Assembly: GCF_041228105.1 (NCBI RefSeq)
Contig: NZ_CP166097.1
Location: forward strand, 2,542,001 to 2,606,000
Direction of reading: 5' to 3'
Source of the DNA: Pectobacterium aroidearum
GTDB taxonomy: Bacteria; Pseudomonadota; Gammaproteobacteria; Enterobacterales; Enterobacteriaceae
DNA: 64,000 nt
The notes under the pieces were generated by a model that ran no database searches, had not been told where the DNA came from, and saw only the letters and a program-made list of their open reading frames with translations. The position numbers were made by a program, and so were the translations under genes. Of the stretch, positions 47,724 to 57,268 are shown one piece after another; the first letter of the stretch is position 1; each line of letters opens with the position of its first letter.

Positions 47724-48873
47724 TAGTGATCTTAAGCGCTTGCGCGAGGAAGGGTACTACGTACAAATCGTAGGGGGTTTCTTGGTTATGCGTGAAGTGC
47801 CGTACGTTAACGCACAGTTGGAGGTTAAGACTGGCACGCTCATATCGAGCCTTTGCATGTCTGGAAACGTTACGCAAAAGCCCGAGCCGCACACGATTCA
47901 CTTCGATGGAGATTTTCCGTGCACAGCCCAAGGTGCACCCATCCAGGCTATTGCTAATCAGAGCTTAGCGGTGAATCTGGGACATGGGCTGAGTGCTCAG
48001 CACATGTTCTCCAGCAAACCTGGGCCAGAGGGTTACCGCGATTACCACCAGAAGATGACTACGTATGCGACAATCATTTCTGGCCACGCGGCTACCCTCA
48101 AACCTGGCGTTACTCCGCGAGTATTTAAAAATCCCGACGATGAAGAGGGCTGCGTATTCAACTATCTGGAAACTGCATCGGACCGAGTAGGCATTGGTGC
48201 GTTGACCGCACGGCTTGAAGGTCAGCGCATCGCTATCCTCGGTGTTGGTGGCACCGGTTCCTATGTTCTGGACCAGGTGGCGAAAACACCAGTGAGCGAG
48301 ATACGTCTAATTGACGGTGATGATTTTCTTCAACATAACGCTTTCCGCGCCCCAGGAGCACCTTCAATCGACATTCTCCGCGAGGTACCTAAGAAAGTAG
48401 ATTACTTGGCAGGCATCTACGGTAAGATGCACCGTCATATCGTGCCTCATGCAGTGCAAATCGACGCTGGTAATCTCAACCTTCTGGACGGAATCACCTT
48501 CGCCTTCCTTTGCATGGACTCTGGTGAGTCGAAGCGCTTGGTGGTACAGAAGCTAGAAGATATGGGAGTGTCCTTTGTGGATGTGGGAATGGGCCTCGAA
48601 CTAGTAAACGGTTCGCTTGGTGGCATCCTTCGTGTGACGGTTAGTACCCCAAACAAGCGTGATCACATTCGTAAGCGAGTGTCTTTCGAAGGGGGGGGCG
48701 CAGAAAATATTTATGCATCAAATATCCAAGTCGCTGAATTAAATATGATGAATGCGGCACTTGCCGTAATTAAATGGAAGAAACTCCTTGGTTTTTATCG
48801 TGACCTTGAAAATGAGCACCACTGTTCCTATACGACTGACGGAAATATGCTGCTGAATGGTGATTCGCTATGA
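47698..48873 (+). CDS. E1-like (ThiF-fold) activating enzyme with DUF6791-type N-terminal domain
   Basis: 391 residues. The N-terminal ~165 residues read like the DUF6791 domain that precedes many ThiF proteins (EVPYVNAQLEVKTGTL and SKPGPEGYRDYHQKMTTY). The C-terminal ThiF adenylation domain has the glycine-rich AILGVGGTGSYVLDQ (residues 179-193), the acidic LIDGDDFLQHNAFR with the adenylation Arg, and SGESKR after MD. A UBA3/MoeB-like catalytic Cys is not obvious; HHCSY near the C-terminus is one candidate. It should adenylate the Ubl C-terminus. It starts inside the Ubl gene and overlaps the next gene by 4 bp. Confidence 0.85.
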   Translation: MSAAPFSLNSDLKRLREEGYYVQIVGGFLVMREVPYVNAQLEVKTGTLISSLCMSGNVTQKPEPHTIHFDGDFPCTAQGAPIQAIANQSLAVNLGHGLSAQHMFSSKPGPEGYRDYHQKMTTYATIISGHAATLKPGVTPRVFKNPDDEEGCVFNYLETASDRVGIGALTARLEGQRIAILGVGGTGSYVLDQVAKTPVSEIRLIDGDDFLQHNAFRAPGAPSIDILREVPKKVDYLAGIYGKMHRHIVPHAVQIDAGNLNLLDGITFAFLCMDSGESKRLVVQKLEDMGVSFVDVGMGLELVNGSLGGILRVTVSTPNKRDHIRKRVSFEGGGAENIYASNIQVAELNMMNAALAVIKWKKLLGFYRDLENEHHCSYTTDGNMLLNGDSL

Positions 48874-49328
48874 TACGTCATAACCAGCTTACTCCTCGCT
48901 TCGTAAAGGGGATTCCGCGTGAACTTGAACCTGGTATTTTGTATGTTTCAATGGAGTACGGCACCGTGGTCCATAGTTGTTGTTGCGGCTGTGGCCTTGA
49001 AGTAGTGACACCACTGACTCCAACAGACTGGAAACTAACCTTTGACGGCGAGACAATTTCGCTTTGGCCATCGGTCGGCAATTGGAATTTGCCCTGTCGA
49101 TCTCACTATGTTATTCAAGGTAACAGGGTGATAGCCGCTGGGCCTTGGGACAAAGCTAAGATCGAGGCGGAGAAGCGTCGCGACAAGGCAGCTAAGGCGC
49201 GTTACTACTCACAAACTGAACCGACCACAGATCCTGGAGAGTTGAAGACAGATTCTACTAAGGAGTCTGCGGGGACGAAGGGCAAGCCGACCACCATTTG
49301 GGCCAAGTTACGGCGGTGGTTGGGTTAG
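48870..49328 (+). CDS. DUF6527-type zinc-binding protein
   Basis: 152 residues. The core is SCCCGCGLEVVTPLTPTDWK followed by ISLWPSVGNWNLPCRSHYVI, with clustered cysteines that should bind zinc; this is the signature I know for DUF6527. The C-terminal ~45 residues are Lys-rich and probably disordered. In predicted bacterial Ubl systems it accompanies the E1-like gene and may act as a ligase- or adaptor-like partner. That role is inferred. The start overlaps the E1 stop (ATGA). Confidence 0.85.
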   Translation: MIRHNQLTPRFVKGIPRELEPGILYVSMEYGTVVHSCCCGCGLEVVTPLTPTDWKLTFDGETISLWPSVGNWNLPCRSHYVIQGNRVIAAGPWDKAKIEAEKRRDKAAKARYYSQTEPTTDPGELKTDSTKESAGTKGKPTTIWAKLRRWLG

Positions 49329-49746
49329 GCTTTAAAAGCCTTTCATGTTGCTGCAACTGTATACTGAGTAAGGATCAATCACTGAGTTCTTTATGCGATA
49401 ATAATCACTACGTTCAATTGCATTAACCGGCAACAACAAAAATCAGGCTTTATCACTTAAAAATTTGGGGCGGGTAATCACGCCCCCCTAAATAAAAAAT
49501 CGACAAATAAAACTTTGAGAGAATACCAGCCAAGTATGGGGAACTGGGCTTTAATCATACCTTAACGCCAATCCAACCCAGTGTTTCATCGGTCCATGGT
49601 TAGGAGACTGGAAAAGCGTTTTAAAAATATCCTGACCATGAACATAGTATTCTGGAGAGCAGTGATAGCGGGCGATAATGCCACTTATGGCGATAAAATG
49701 CGGTTTTCGGTGACTTTTTGACCTGACACCCATTTTTCAGGCGCAC
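49329..49746. other. 418-bp gap before the IS91-type element
   Basis: It starts with AT-rich sequence and has a C-rich run (GCCCCCC). On the minus strand (49551-49733) a 60-codon reading looks like a protein fragment, ending GLALRYD, but has no clear start or family. The left end of the IS91-type element probably lies near 49,720, just after the transposase stop on the other strand. Confidence 0.4.
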
Positions 49747-50961
49747 TTATCCTGCAGCCTGTGCCAGAAGCCATCGTTTCCGGTCGATGCCGTGCAGCCT
49801 TTCTGCCACTAATTCGGTCGCATGCCTACCAGCCTCTGCGCCGCTGAAGCGCAGCCGGTTACCGCACAGAATGCATTTGTAGGGATCTGTGCGCAGAAAT
49901 TCCTTCATCAGCGCGGCGAAGCCCGGCTGCTCTGGTTTTTCCCGCGCTTCCATCTGCAGGGCGTCATACACCTTCGGCAGCAGCTCGCCCCGTTTCCGGT
50001 TGGACAAAAAGCCGTAGTAGCGCACCATTTTAAAATGCTTCGCCGGCACGTGGCTGATGTAGCGCCTGAGCATCTCTTCCTGGGTCAGCGTCTGTTTCCG
50101 GTGCTGCTGCGTGCGGTGATCGTAATAGTGGTGCACCACGGCGCCGCCGCTGTAGTGTCTCAGCTTCGCCGCCGATACCGGTGGCCGCTTCAGATACCGC
50201 CCGAGATATTTGACGCTCCGCCAGGCACCCCGGGTCTTTTTCGCGAAGTGGACCTTCCAGTAGCGCCCGTACTGCGCATCCAGATAGCGGCGCCACTGTT
50301 TTTCATCCCGGAGGTGACCATAGCCGGGCAGGCTGGCGGGGTTGATCTGGTCATAACTTTCCCGCAGCAGGCGGATGACGGCACCGCGCCAGATCTCCTC
50401 CACGGCATGCTTTTTAAAGAAGAGGTCTCGCCAGACGCCGTGTTTTACATCAAGTCCGCCGCGTGTGACGGAGACATGAATGTGCGGATGCTGGTTGAGC
50501 TGGCGGCCGTAGGTATGCAGGGCGCAGAAGATGCCGACTTCCACGCCCTGCTTACGTGCCCAGCGGAGCATGGCCCGGGTGGCGGCCTGAAAAAGCTGGT
50601 TGAGCAGGGGCCAGTGGTTGTTAAAAAACGGCCATAGCAGATGGGGCATGGTAAAGGTAATGTGCTGCCAGTCGCAGTCGGGGAGGATGTGGCTCTGCTG
50701 CGACACCCACTGCTCCGTGGCTTTGAAGCCGCAGGAGCTGCAGGCCTTTGACTTGCAGCTCTGGCAGAAAAAGCGGGAGTGGGTGCAGTCTGCCGATGCG
50801 CAGCAGTAGCGGCGAACGCCCATGGCGGCGGTGCCGCAGGCGAGCATGCGCTCTACGCAGAGTCGGGTCCAGGGCGTTATGCTGTCGCCATTCGAACCGA
50901 GATACCTGTTCCAGCCGTCATCGACGGTGAAGAGCAGTTTGGCAGGGCGGGGAATATACAT
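49747..50961 (-). CDS. IS91-family transposase (Y2 HUH-like)
   Basis: 404 residues. N-terminal zinc-finger cysteines (RRYCCASADCTHSRFFCQSC) are followed by HPHIHVSVTRGG (HUH metal site near residue 160) and GRYLKRPPV with a candidate Tyr. It is the normal size for this family. It nicks and rolling-circle-transposes with no target duplication, moving neighbouring DNA. A remnant of the same gene start lies at 52810-53016, so the DNA between is bounded by two IS91-like ends. Confidence 0.9.
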   Translation of the reverse strand: MYIPRPAKLLFTVDDGWNRYLGSNGDSITPWTRLCVERMLACGTAAMGVRRYCCASADCTHSRFFCQSCKSKACSSCGFKATEQWVSQQSHILPDCDWQHITFTMPHLLWPFFNNHWPLLNQLFQAATRAMLRWARKQGVEVGIFCALHTYGRQLNQHPHIHVSVTRGGLDVKHGVWRDLFFKKHAVEEIWRGAVIRLLRESYDQINPASLPGYGHLRDEKQWRRYLDAQYGRYWKVHFAKKTRGAWRSVKYLGRYLKRPPVSAAKLRHYSGGAVVHHYYDHRTQQHRKQTLTQEEMLRRYISHVPAKHFKMVRYYGFLSNRKRGELLPKVYDALQMEAREKPEQPGFAALMKEFLRTDPYKCILCGNRLRFSGAEAGRHATELVAERLHGIDRKRWLLAQAAG

Positions 50962-51068
50962 GCCGCAGAGTATAAAGTCGGGCTCGGGACATGCAAACCC
51001 CCGGAACCGCGAAGCGGTGACGCTCGTCCAGCAGTGGCACCAGACGAAGCCTTAATGCAACAGAACCC

Positions 51069-52673
51069 TTATGGCCTGTAGCTGTCAAAAAATTCTTCTT
51101 GTTTTTCGACTATAAACTTTGCAACAGCAGCGTCAAGTAAGCTTGAGTCGTCATAAGATCTGTAAATTCTCAATAACGTTGTTTTTATGGATACTTTCTC
51201 TTTATCTTTGAACCTTTGATCGTAAGCGTAAAGTAAAAGATCATATATATTATAATCGTGCGACTGAGTCAAAATTGCTAAAAGCAACTCAAAGGTATGA
51301 ATGCCAAGAGAATAAAAGCTTCTACTACTATCTACACTATTAAAAATCATTCTAGGCGTTATGTAAGACAGCGGGATTTCATTCATTGTTATGATGGCAA
51401 ACATATAGGCATTGCCTTGTGTTATTTTAGGATGACGCTTTTGCTTTACTATCTTGCCTATAGATTTATAAACTTGCTCCCACGGTGTAAATAATAGTTT
51501 ATCTAAACTTTTCTCTATAGCTTCAGTTTGATTATCACCAGTAAGTATTACATCTAAATATCTTGCCGATTTCACCTCAAGGGCAAGAAGCGTTTTATTC
51601 TTAGGACACAGGATCATTGCATCCGGTGATTTTGATTTAGATTTACCATACGAAAACTCAGGAATGTATTCATACCGACCATCCCCTTTTATAGCGCAGG
51701 CATCTCTACATAATCCCTGAACGTAATGTTCAAAATCAGCCCCGAAGTCCTTCATGAACCCTTCGTTTTTCCCTGAGTGAAGATGAACCTTATGAAAGAG
51801 ATTATCGAAAACCAGTTCTTCAACAAGGCGCCCTTCAACGGGTAAATATTCTGTTGGCGAAAGCCTCAGAAAAGGTTTATTTCTGAAAAGACTATAGTCA
51901 TTCAGGTTATTGAGAGTGGAGACAGAAAATTCAGCCCCTTCCCGAAGGTCGAAGGATACCGACTCCATGATGGATGTCAGTAAACTAAGCTCAACGCCCG
52001 TGTCATGACTGAACTGGTGCAGATCTATAACCCACTCTGAAAATTCCAGTACCCTGAAGTCTTCGGAGTTACGCATCATCCGGATCCGAAGAACTATAGC
52101 GAAAATTACATTAACGTAAGCTTCTACAGAAAAACCGGTGTCTCTTTCATACGCACTGACATAACTGGCGATATTCTTCCCACTGCAAAATATCTTATGC
52201 GCCCGATACAATTTAAACTTGAAATCATCTCTGGCGGTTTGAATGGCATTCTTTACAAAGTAAGTTCCAGTATCCTCATGAACGTCGTAATCATTTATAT
52301 GCGTTAATAACTGATGCAGGACATTTAATGAATCGCTGGCACTCATGCTATTTCCAGCCCACCTGTCAGGATTTTCACTGGAGAGAATCAGCTTCCAGCA
52401 TTCAAGCGCCTGAATCCTGCCATATATAAAACCATTGCTGAAATCACCTCTCTTCCCCGATAAATTCCCTAAGAAAAAGCGCCTGAACTTTTTTTCCTCA
52501 TTGCTCAAAAATGACAATATTGAAAGCTGTGAAAGAGTTTCTTTACTGACCTTATTCTTGAGTATTTCATCTGCAGAACCGGGCTTACCGTAATATTCTT
52601 TATGCGATAAAAGAATATTCTTATTCGCAAACTCATCAGCACTGTCGTTTTTGCACTCGTTACTTTCTGACAT
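51069..52673 (-). CDS. PD-(D/E)XK nuclease-like protein, possible IS91 cargo
   Basis: 534 residues from ATG 52673 (GGAG five bases upstream; a longer start at 52700 is possible). A restriction-endonuclease-like core is visible: SPDAMILCPKNKTLLALEVK (D and E-X-K spacing). The rest is helical and AT-rich compared with its neighbours. It lies between the complete IS91-type gene (left) and the IS91 remnant (right), so it may be a passenger mobilised by them. Function could be defence or island maintenance; not shown. Confidence 0.55.
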   Translation of the reverse strand: MSESNECKNDSADEFANKNILLSHKEYYGKPGSADEILKNKVSKETLSQLSILSFLSNEEKKFRRFFLGNLSGKRGDFSNGFIYGRIQALECWKLILSSENPDRWAGNSMSASDSLNVLHQLLTHINDYDVHEDTGTYFVKNAIQTARDDFKFKLYRAHKIFCSGKNIASYVSAYERDTGFSVEAYVNVIFAIVLRIRMMRNSEDFRVLEFSEWVIDLHQFSHDTGVELSLLTSIMESVSFDLREGAEFSVSTLNNLNDYSLFRNKPFLRLSPTEYLPVEGRLVEELVFDNLFHKVHLHSGKNEGFMKDFGADFEHYVQGLCRDACAIKGDGRYEYIPEFSYGKSKSKSPDAMILCPKNKTLLALEVKSARYLDVILTGDNQTEAIEKSLDKLLFTPWEQVYKSIGKIVKQKRHPKITQGNAYMFAIITMNEIPLSYITPRMIFNSVDSSRSFYSLGIHTFELLLAILTQSHDYNIYDLLLYAYDQRFKDKEKVSIKTTLLRIYRSYDDSSLLDAAVAKFIVEKQEEFFDSYRP

Positions 52674-52809
52674 AAAAACTCCATTTTTACCTGCATTCAT
52701 TGATAAACCCTGTGGCCTGCTTTATCTGTTAAACCCACCGAGATGATTAATAACACTGTTTCCAGCCTCCCGCCGAAACTTTTTGGGTATGGAGCGGGCC
52801 AGCCACTTC

Positions 52810-53098
52810 TTAATCCCGTCCGCCGAATGCGTCAGCGCGCCGTCGGCCGGCGACTGTCATCGGACTCCTGCAGAACGTAGCGCCCCTACCGCAGGCGAGC
52901 ATGTGCTCGACACAGAGGCGGGTCCAGGGAGTGACGTTGTCGCGGAACCTGACGAGGAACAGGTTCCAGGCGTCATCGACGGTGAAGAGCAACTTTGTGG
53001 GACGCGGAATATACATGCCGCAGAGTATAAAACGGAGCTCAGGGCATGAACACCATCGGAACGGCAGAGCCGTGACGCTCGCCCTGCAAGGGCGCTAC
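52810..53098 (-). mobile_element. IS91-like element remnant
   Basis: The reading from 53016 leftward (MYIPRPTKLLFTVDDAWNLF, then ITPWTRLC-like and ending CGR near 52,857) matches the first ~45 residues of the intact transposase at 50961, then decays. The DNA to its right up to about 53098 also resembles the sequence flanking that copy (GTGACGCTCG). It joins the truncated fic gene at a GAAC. Confidence 0.75.
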
Positions 53099-53675
53099 GT
53101 TCATAATCCATTGCCATACCAGCATGGATAGCAGCAATATACTCCGTCTTATTCTGCTCCCAGCTTTGGTAATCTAAGGGCTTGTATCCCCCCTGAACCG
53201 CCATCACATCGGCTAAAAGTCGTGATAAGCGACCGTTCCCCTCTCTGAAGGGATGAATGAGGATCAGCTCTACGTGGATTATGGCAATCGCTTCGATGAG
53301 CTGTTCTCTGCTCATGCTGGCACAGGGCGTATAACGGGCCAGATATTGGGTGTCAAATTCGTGCAGTAATTTTGGCAATTGTGCCGACGGGGCGAACATA
53401 AAGCCGCCTTTGCTGATATTTACCGTCCTTTCATGTCCCGCCCATTCGTAGATGTTGCCTAACCAACGGCGATGCCAGCCTTTCAACGTATTGACGGTAA
53501 TCTGCTCCAGAGGAAACTGCTCTTCAAAAACAGAATGATAAAGTTGTTCCAGAAGTACCAGTTCAGCGCCGTTAATCTCATCAGGATCGGAGATGCCCAA
53601 TTTATTGGCTAAAACCTGTTCACTAGAGTCTTTCTCATATTGGCCTTCACTACTGGAAACATGGTATCGGCTCAT
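53099..53675 (-). pseudogene. fic gene, 3' end removed by an IS91-like end
   Basis: Fic domain protein from ATG 53675 (MSRYHVSSS). The AMPylation core HPFREGNGRLSRLL is intact, and KGGFMFAPS is the flap. The natural reading continues to GMAMDYE and then crosses GAAC (53099-53102) into IS91-like sequence, so the native C-terminus is lost, though an ORF runs on to 52857 with foreign residues. No inhibitory (S/T)XXXE(G/N) motif is visible. It might still be a partial toxin. Confidence 0.75.
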
Positions 53676-53749
53676 GTAAAAACCCTGAATTGGTGGGATA
53701 GGAGGAATAGAAAAATTATAACGCCGAGTCAGTACCCGCGCTTCTGAAA

Positions 53750-54931
53750 TTATACCTCGACAGTGGCCTGAACCCATCTATCAAGCTTATCTGCCCAATC
53801 CTGCATCATCACTTTGCGTTCATCAAGATAAGTCGCGTGGTTATACGTGCGGCGAACATTATTGGTATCAGCATGGGCAAGCTGAGCCTCGATAGCATCA
53901 GGCCGATAGCCCATCTCGTTTAAACGTGTGCTGCCGGTGGTTCGGGTGGCATGCGGGCTATACGTTCCGCTCCAGCCGAGGCTTTTCAGTAGCTGGCGTA
54001 GCGAGTGCGATGTCATCGGACCACGCGGGTTATCTCGGCCCGGAAAAAGGTGCTGTCGATGCCCGGTTAATCCCTGTAGCGTTCTGAGCATGCTGATGGC
54101 TTGTGAGGGAAGGGGAATGACGTGTTCTCTGCGGGCTTTCATTCGCGTTGCCGGAATGGTCCACAGCGCATTATCGAGATCGAACTCTGCCCATTCCGCT
54201 TCGGTAGCTTCGGCAGGGCGCGCCAGCGTCCACCACATGAGCCACATGCAATAGTTAACCTGGTATGAGCCACGACTGTTGTCAAAACAGCTTAATAGTT
54301 TCCCGATTTGCTGTGGGATCAAGGCCTGTTTGTGCTGCGTTTTATTTGCCGGAATCGCCTTACGCACCGGCCATACAGGATCGCTGTCTGCTCTGAGCGT
54401 CGCCACCGCCAGCTCAAAAACCGATGAAATAGTGCGGCGGGCTTCAGCGGCAACGGTCGGAGCGCCGCGCTTAGCCGTTTCCTGAAGAATTTTAAGAATG
54501 TGGTGCGGGGTGATTTCCCTGATAGGAAGTTTGCCGATGGCGGGGAAAACCACACGCTCCAGCATATCGAGGCGGCGCGTTTTGGTGATGTCGGCCCAGT
54601 CTTTCATCTGCAACCACTCTTTGGCGATAAGCTCAAAGGTGTTGGAGGCATCGTTGACCTTGCGGATTTTATCTAGTTGCTTAGCCTGTGCCGGGTTGAC
54701 TCCCTCTGCAACTTGCTTACGTGCTTGCTCGCATTTCTCCCGCGCCTCGGCAAGTTTTACTGCTGGATACTCGCCCAACGCAAACATGCTGGATTTGCCG
54801 TTGAGTTTAAACCGATAGCGCCATGCCTTTTTGCCGTTGGGTTTCACTTCGAGGTAGAGACCGTTGAAGTCATTGAGTCGATAGAGTTTTTCTTTCGGCT
54901 TAGCAGTGCGGCATTGCGTATCAGTGAGCAT
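53750..54931 (-). CDS. P4-type tyrosine integrase of the island
   Basis: 393 residues with the DUF4102 N-terminal arm-binding region (LTDTQCRTAKPKEKLYRLND), a SAM-like core-binding domain and the catalytic domain. Arg in LARPAEATE, HXXR in SPHATRTTG, H in AHADTNN and Tyr in RTYNHATYL are visible. The gene sits 80-100 bp from repeat copy C and reads away from it, the usual position for an integrase next to its att site. It is the likely enzyme for insertion at the ychF 3' end. Three TGTACTCA motifs upstream (54964, 54997, 55008) look like its arm sites. Confidence 0.92.
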   Translation of the reverse strand: MLTDTQCRTAKPKEKLYRLNDFNGLYLEVKPNGKKAWRYRFKLNGKSSMFALGEYPAVKLAEAREKCEQARKQVAEGVNPAQAKQLDKIRKVNDASNTFELIAKEWLQMKDWADITKTRRLDMLERVVFPAIGKLPIREITPHHILKILQETAKRGAPTVAAEARRTISSVFELAVATLRADSDPVWPVRKAIPANKTQHKQALIPQQIGKLLSCFDNSRGSYQVNYCMWLMWWTLARPAEATEAEWAEFDLDNALWTIPATRMKARREHVIPLPSQAISMLRTLQGLTGHRQHLFPGRDNPRGPMTSHSLRQLLKSLGWSGTYSPHATRTTGSTRLNEMGYRPDAIEAQLAHADTNNVRRTYNHATYLDERKVMMQDWADKLDRWVQATVEV

Positions 54932-54997
54932 AGCGAGTCCTTGTCTATTTCTTATACCGCTATTGTACTCACCTAAAATGAAGATGGAAACTGATTG

Positions 54998-55021
54998 TAC
55001 TCATGCCTGTACTCATTTTTG
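54998..55021. promoter_or_regulatory. right-end integrase arm-type motif
   Basis: TACTCAT, 5-nt spacer, TACTCATTTTTG. The same layout is at the left end of the island when the IS3 copy is removed (25054-25060 plus 26291-26302). Position between integrase and att core fits an arm-binding site. Confidence 0.6.
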
Positions 55022-55157
55022 ACTGCGCTGCCATGAGATAACATGAGACGCTATGAAAGAAAAAATCCACGCAACTGCGTGGATTTCAAAGGGTTTATTG
55101 GTCTTTATGCGATGCAGTGATATCGCATGAGACAACAAATTTTATTTAGACGTTGAA
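55011..55157. repeat. att-like repeat, copy C: right end (attR) at the ychF 3' end
   Basis: Contains CTCATTTTTGACTGC and CATGAGATAA (shared with copy A), the stem AATCCACGCA/TGCGTGGATT at 55064-55085 with T-rich flank (also a terminator for ychF), CATGAGACAA, and TATTTAGACGTTGAA at 55143-55157. The last covers the ychF stop and is identical to the end of copy B. Confidence 0.85.
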
Positions 55158-56237
55158 CAGGAAGTTCATGACGTCGCCATCTTTTACGATGTAGTCCTTG
55201 CCTTCTGAACGCATTTTTCCGGCTTCTTTCGCGCCTTGCTCACCTTTGTAGGTAATGAAATCTTCATAGGCGATAGTTTGCGCGCGGATGAAGCCTTTCT
55301 CGAAGTCGGTGTGAATCTTACCAGCGGCCTGCGGGGCGGTAGCGCCGACAGGGATGGTCCATGCACGAACCTCTTTCACGCCCGCGGTGAAGTAGGTTTG
55401 CAGGTTCAGCAGTTCATAGCCCGCACGGATAACACGGTTCAGTCCCGGTTCTTCTAGGCCTAACTCAGCCATAAACTCTTCGCGGTCAGCGTCATCCAGT
55501 TCCGCGATATCTGATTCAACGGCGGCACAGACGGCCACGACGACAGAACCTTCAGCGGCAGCGATTTCGCGCACTTTATCGAGGTACGGGTTATTTTCGA
55601 AACCGTCTTCGTTGACGTTGGCGATGTACATGGTTGGTTTCAGCGTCAGGAAGCTCAGGTATTTGATCGCTGCTTTATCTTCATCGCTTAAATCCAGCGA
55701 ACGCAGCATACCGGCGTTCTCCAACTGCGGTAAACATTTCTCCAGCGCGGCCAGTTCAGCTTTAGCATCTTTATCGCCGCCTTTGGCTCTTTTCTGCACG
55801 CGATGAATGGCGCGTTCACAGGTATCGAGGTCAGACAACGCCAGCTCAGTGTTGATCACGTCGATGTCATCCGCTGGGTCAACTTTGTTGTTTACGTGGA
55901 TGATATTGTCATTTTCGAAGCAGCGCACAACGTGGCCAATAGCTTCCGTTTCACGGATGTTGGTCAGGAACTGGTTACCCAAACCTTCACCTTTAGACGC
56001 GCCTTTTACCAGACCGGCGATATCAACAAATTCCATGGTGGTAGGGAGGATACGCTGTGGCTTAACAATTTCGGCCAGTTTGTCCAGACGTGGATCGGGC
56101 ATCGGCACGACGCCAGTATTTGGCTCGATGGTACAAAACGGGAAGTTGGCCGCTTCGATGCCGGCTTTGGTCAACGCATTGAACAGAGTGGATTTACCGA
56201 CGTTAGGCAGCCCAACGATACCGCATTTGAATCCCAT
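55146..56237 (-). CDS. ychF: OBG-family GTPase/ATPase YchF
   Basis: 363 residues, standard length. G1 is [17 protein letters not shown] and the Obg-like TGS-type C-terminus reads [19 protein letters not shown]. It is redox-responsive and associates with ribosomes; it hydrolyses ATP more readily than GTP. It forms the usual pair with pth (130 bp upstream). The 3' end is the integration site of the island and is repeated, in part, at 24978-24992. The gene itself is intact. Confidence 0.97.
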   Translation of the reverse strand: MGFKCGIVGLPNVGKSTLFNALTKAGIEAANFPFCTIEPNTGVVPMPDPRLDKLAEIVKPQRILPTTMEFVDIAGLVKGASKGEGLGNQFLTNIRETEAIGHVVRCFENDNIIHVNNKVDPADDIDVINTELALSDLDTCERAIHRVQKRAKGGDKDAKAELAALEKCLPQLENAGMLRSLDLSDEDKAAIKYLSFLTLKPTMYIANVNEDGFENNPYLDKVREIAAAEGSVVVAVCAAVESDIAELDDADREEFMAELGLEEPGLNRVIRAGYELLNLQTYFTAGVKEVRAWTIPVGATAPQAAGKIHTDFEKGFIRAQTIAYEDFITYKGEQGAKEAGKMRSEGKDYIVKDGDVMNFLFNV

Positions 56238-56366
56238 GTTTATATCACCTTAAATAACTTATTAATCAGGCAATTGCTATATTTTGCCTGTCAGAATGGA
56301 AACATTTCGGCCGATTATACACGGAATGGCGATTTATCTCGATCTCCCATCCGCATTCTGACCAGT

Positions 56367-56954
56367 TTATGCCGGTTTGAAGGCATGCAAGCGGTTCATC
56401 GCTTTGATCATGTCTTCTTTCATCAGAATTTCTGTGCAGCGTACTGCTTCGTCAATAGCATCGTCGATCAACGTCTGCTCGCTTGTCGGTGGTTTTCCCA
56501 ACACAAAGCCAGTAACTTTGCTTTTATCACCCGGATGGCCGATACCAATGCGTAAACGATGAAAGTTCGGGTTATTACCCAATTTACTAATGATGTCTTT
56601 CAGCCCGTTGTGACCGCCGTGTCCGCCACCCAGTTTAAGTTTGGCAATCCCCGGTAATAAATCCAGTTCATCGTGTGCAACCAGAATTTCATCGGGCTGG
56701 ATGCGATAGAAGGTCGCCATTGCCGCGACGGCCTTACCACTCAGGTTCATGAACGTGGTGGGAACCAGCAGGCGTACATCTTGCCCAGCCAGATTCAGGC
56801 GGGATGTGTAACCAAAAAATTTGCTTTCTTCTTTCAGCGGTTGACGGTACGCGTCCGCCAGACGATCAACAAACCAGGCGCCCGCATTATGGCGGGTGGC
56901 GGCATATTCAGCGCCGGGATTCGCCAGGCCGACAATTAATTTAATACTGCTCAC
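56367..56954 (-). CDS. pth: peptidyl-tRNA hydrolase
   Basis: 195 residues. [20 protein letters not shown] contains the catalytic His region and [20 protein letters not shown] the conserved Asp and His region. It frees tRNA from stalled peptidyl-tRNA. It lies in the standard order pth-ychF on the minus strand. Length is normal. Confidence 0.97.
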   Translation of the reverse strand: MSSIKLIVGLANPGAEYAATRHNAGAWFVDRLADAYRQPLKEESKFFGYTSRLNLAGQDVRLLVPTTFMNLSGKAVAAMATFYRIQPDEILVAHDELDLLPGIAKLKLGGGHGGHNGLKDIISKLGNNPNFHRLRIGIGHPGDKSKVTGFVLGKPPTSEQTLIDDAIDEAVRCTEILMKEDMIKAMNRLHAFKPA

Positions 56955-57268
56955 GGTATATTCCAGATTACGTGCTTAAACTTACGCAGGGTAGCGTGAT
57001 AAACGAAAGCGCTAGTTTACACACCGTGTGGTGGATAGCAAAATCTCGGTGTTGGAATGTAAATACAATGTTATTTGTTTAGCGATGTGACTATTCCGAG
57101 TTTCGTCTATTTATTTGTTTAAACGTAAAAAAATATTAATCATTCCTTTTATCTGTGATCCCTCCCGCAATCATCCAAGCATACTATTGTCTATAATTAC
57201 ATCAATAATAAGAAAGTCAGCGGTAATGGCACTCCGATTCATCCACAGAATTAATCTGGAGGTGGCAG

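Noticed and set aside
49822..50637. 271-aa plus-strand ORF
   Set aside because: It is the antisense of the IS91 transposase, with no family signature.
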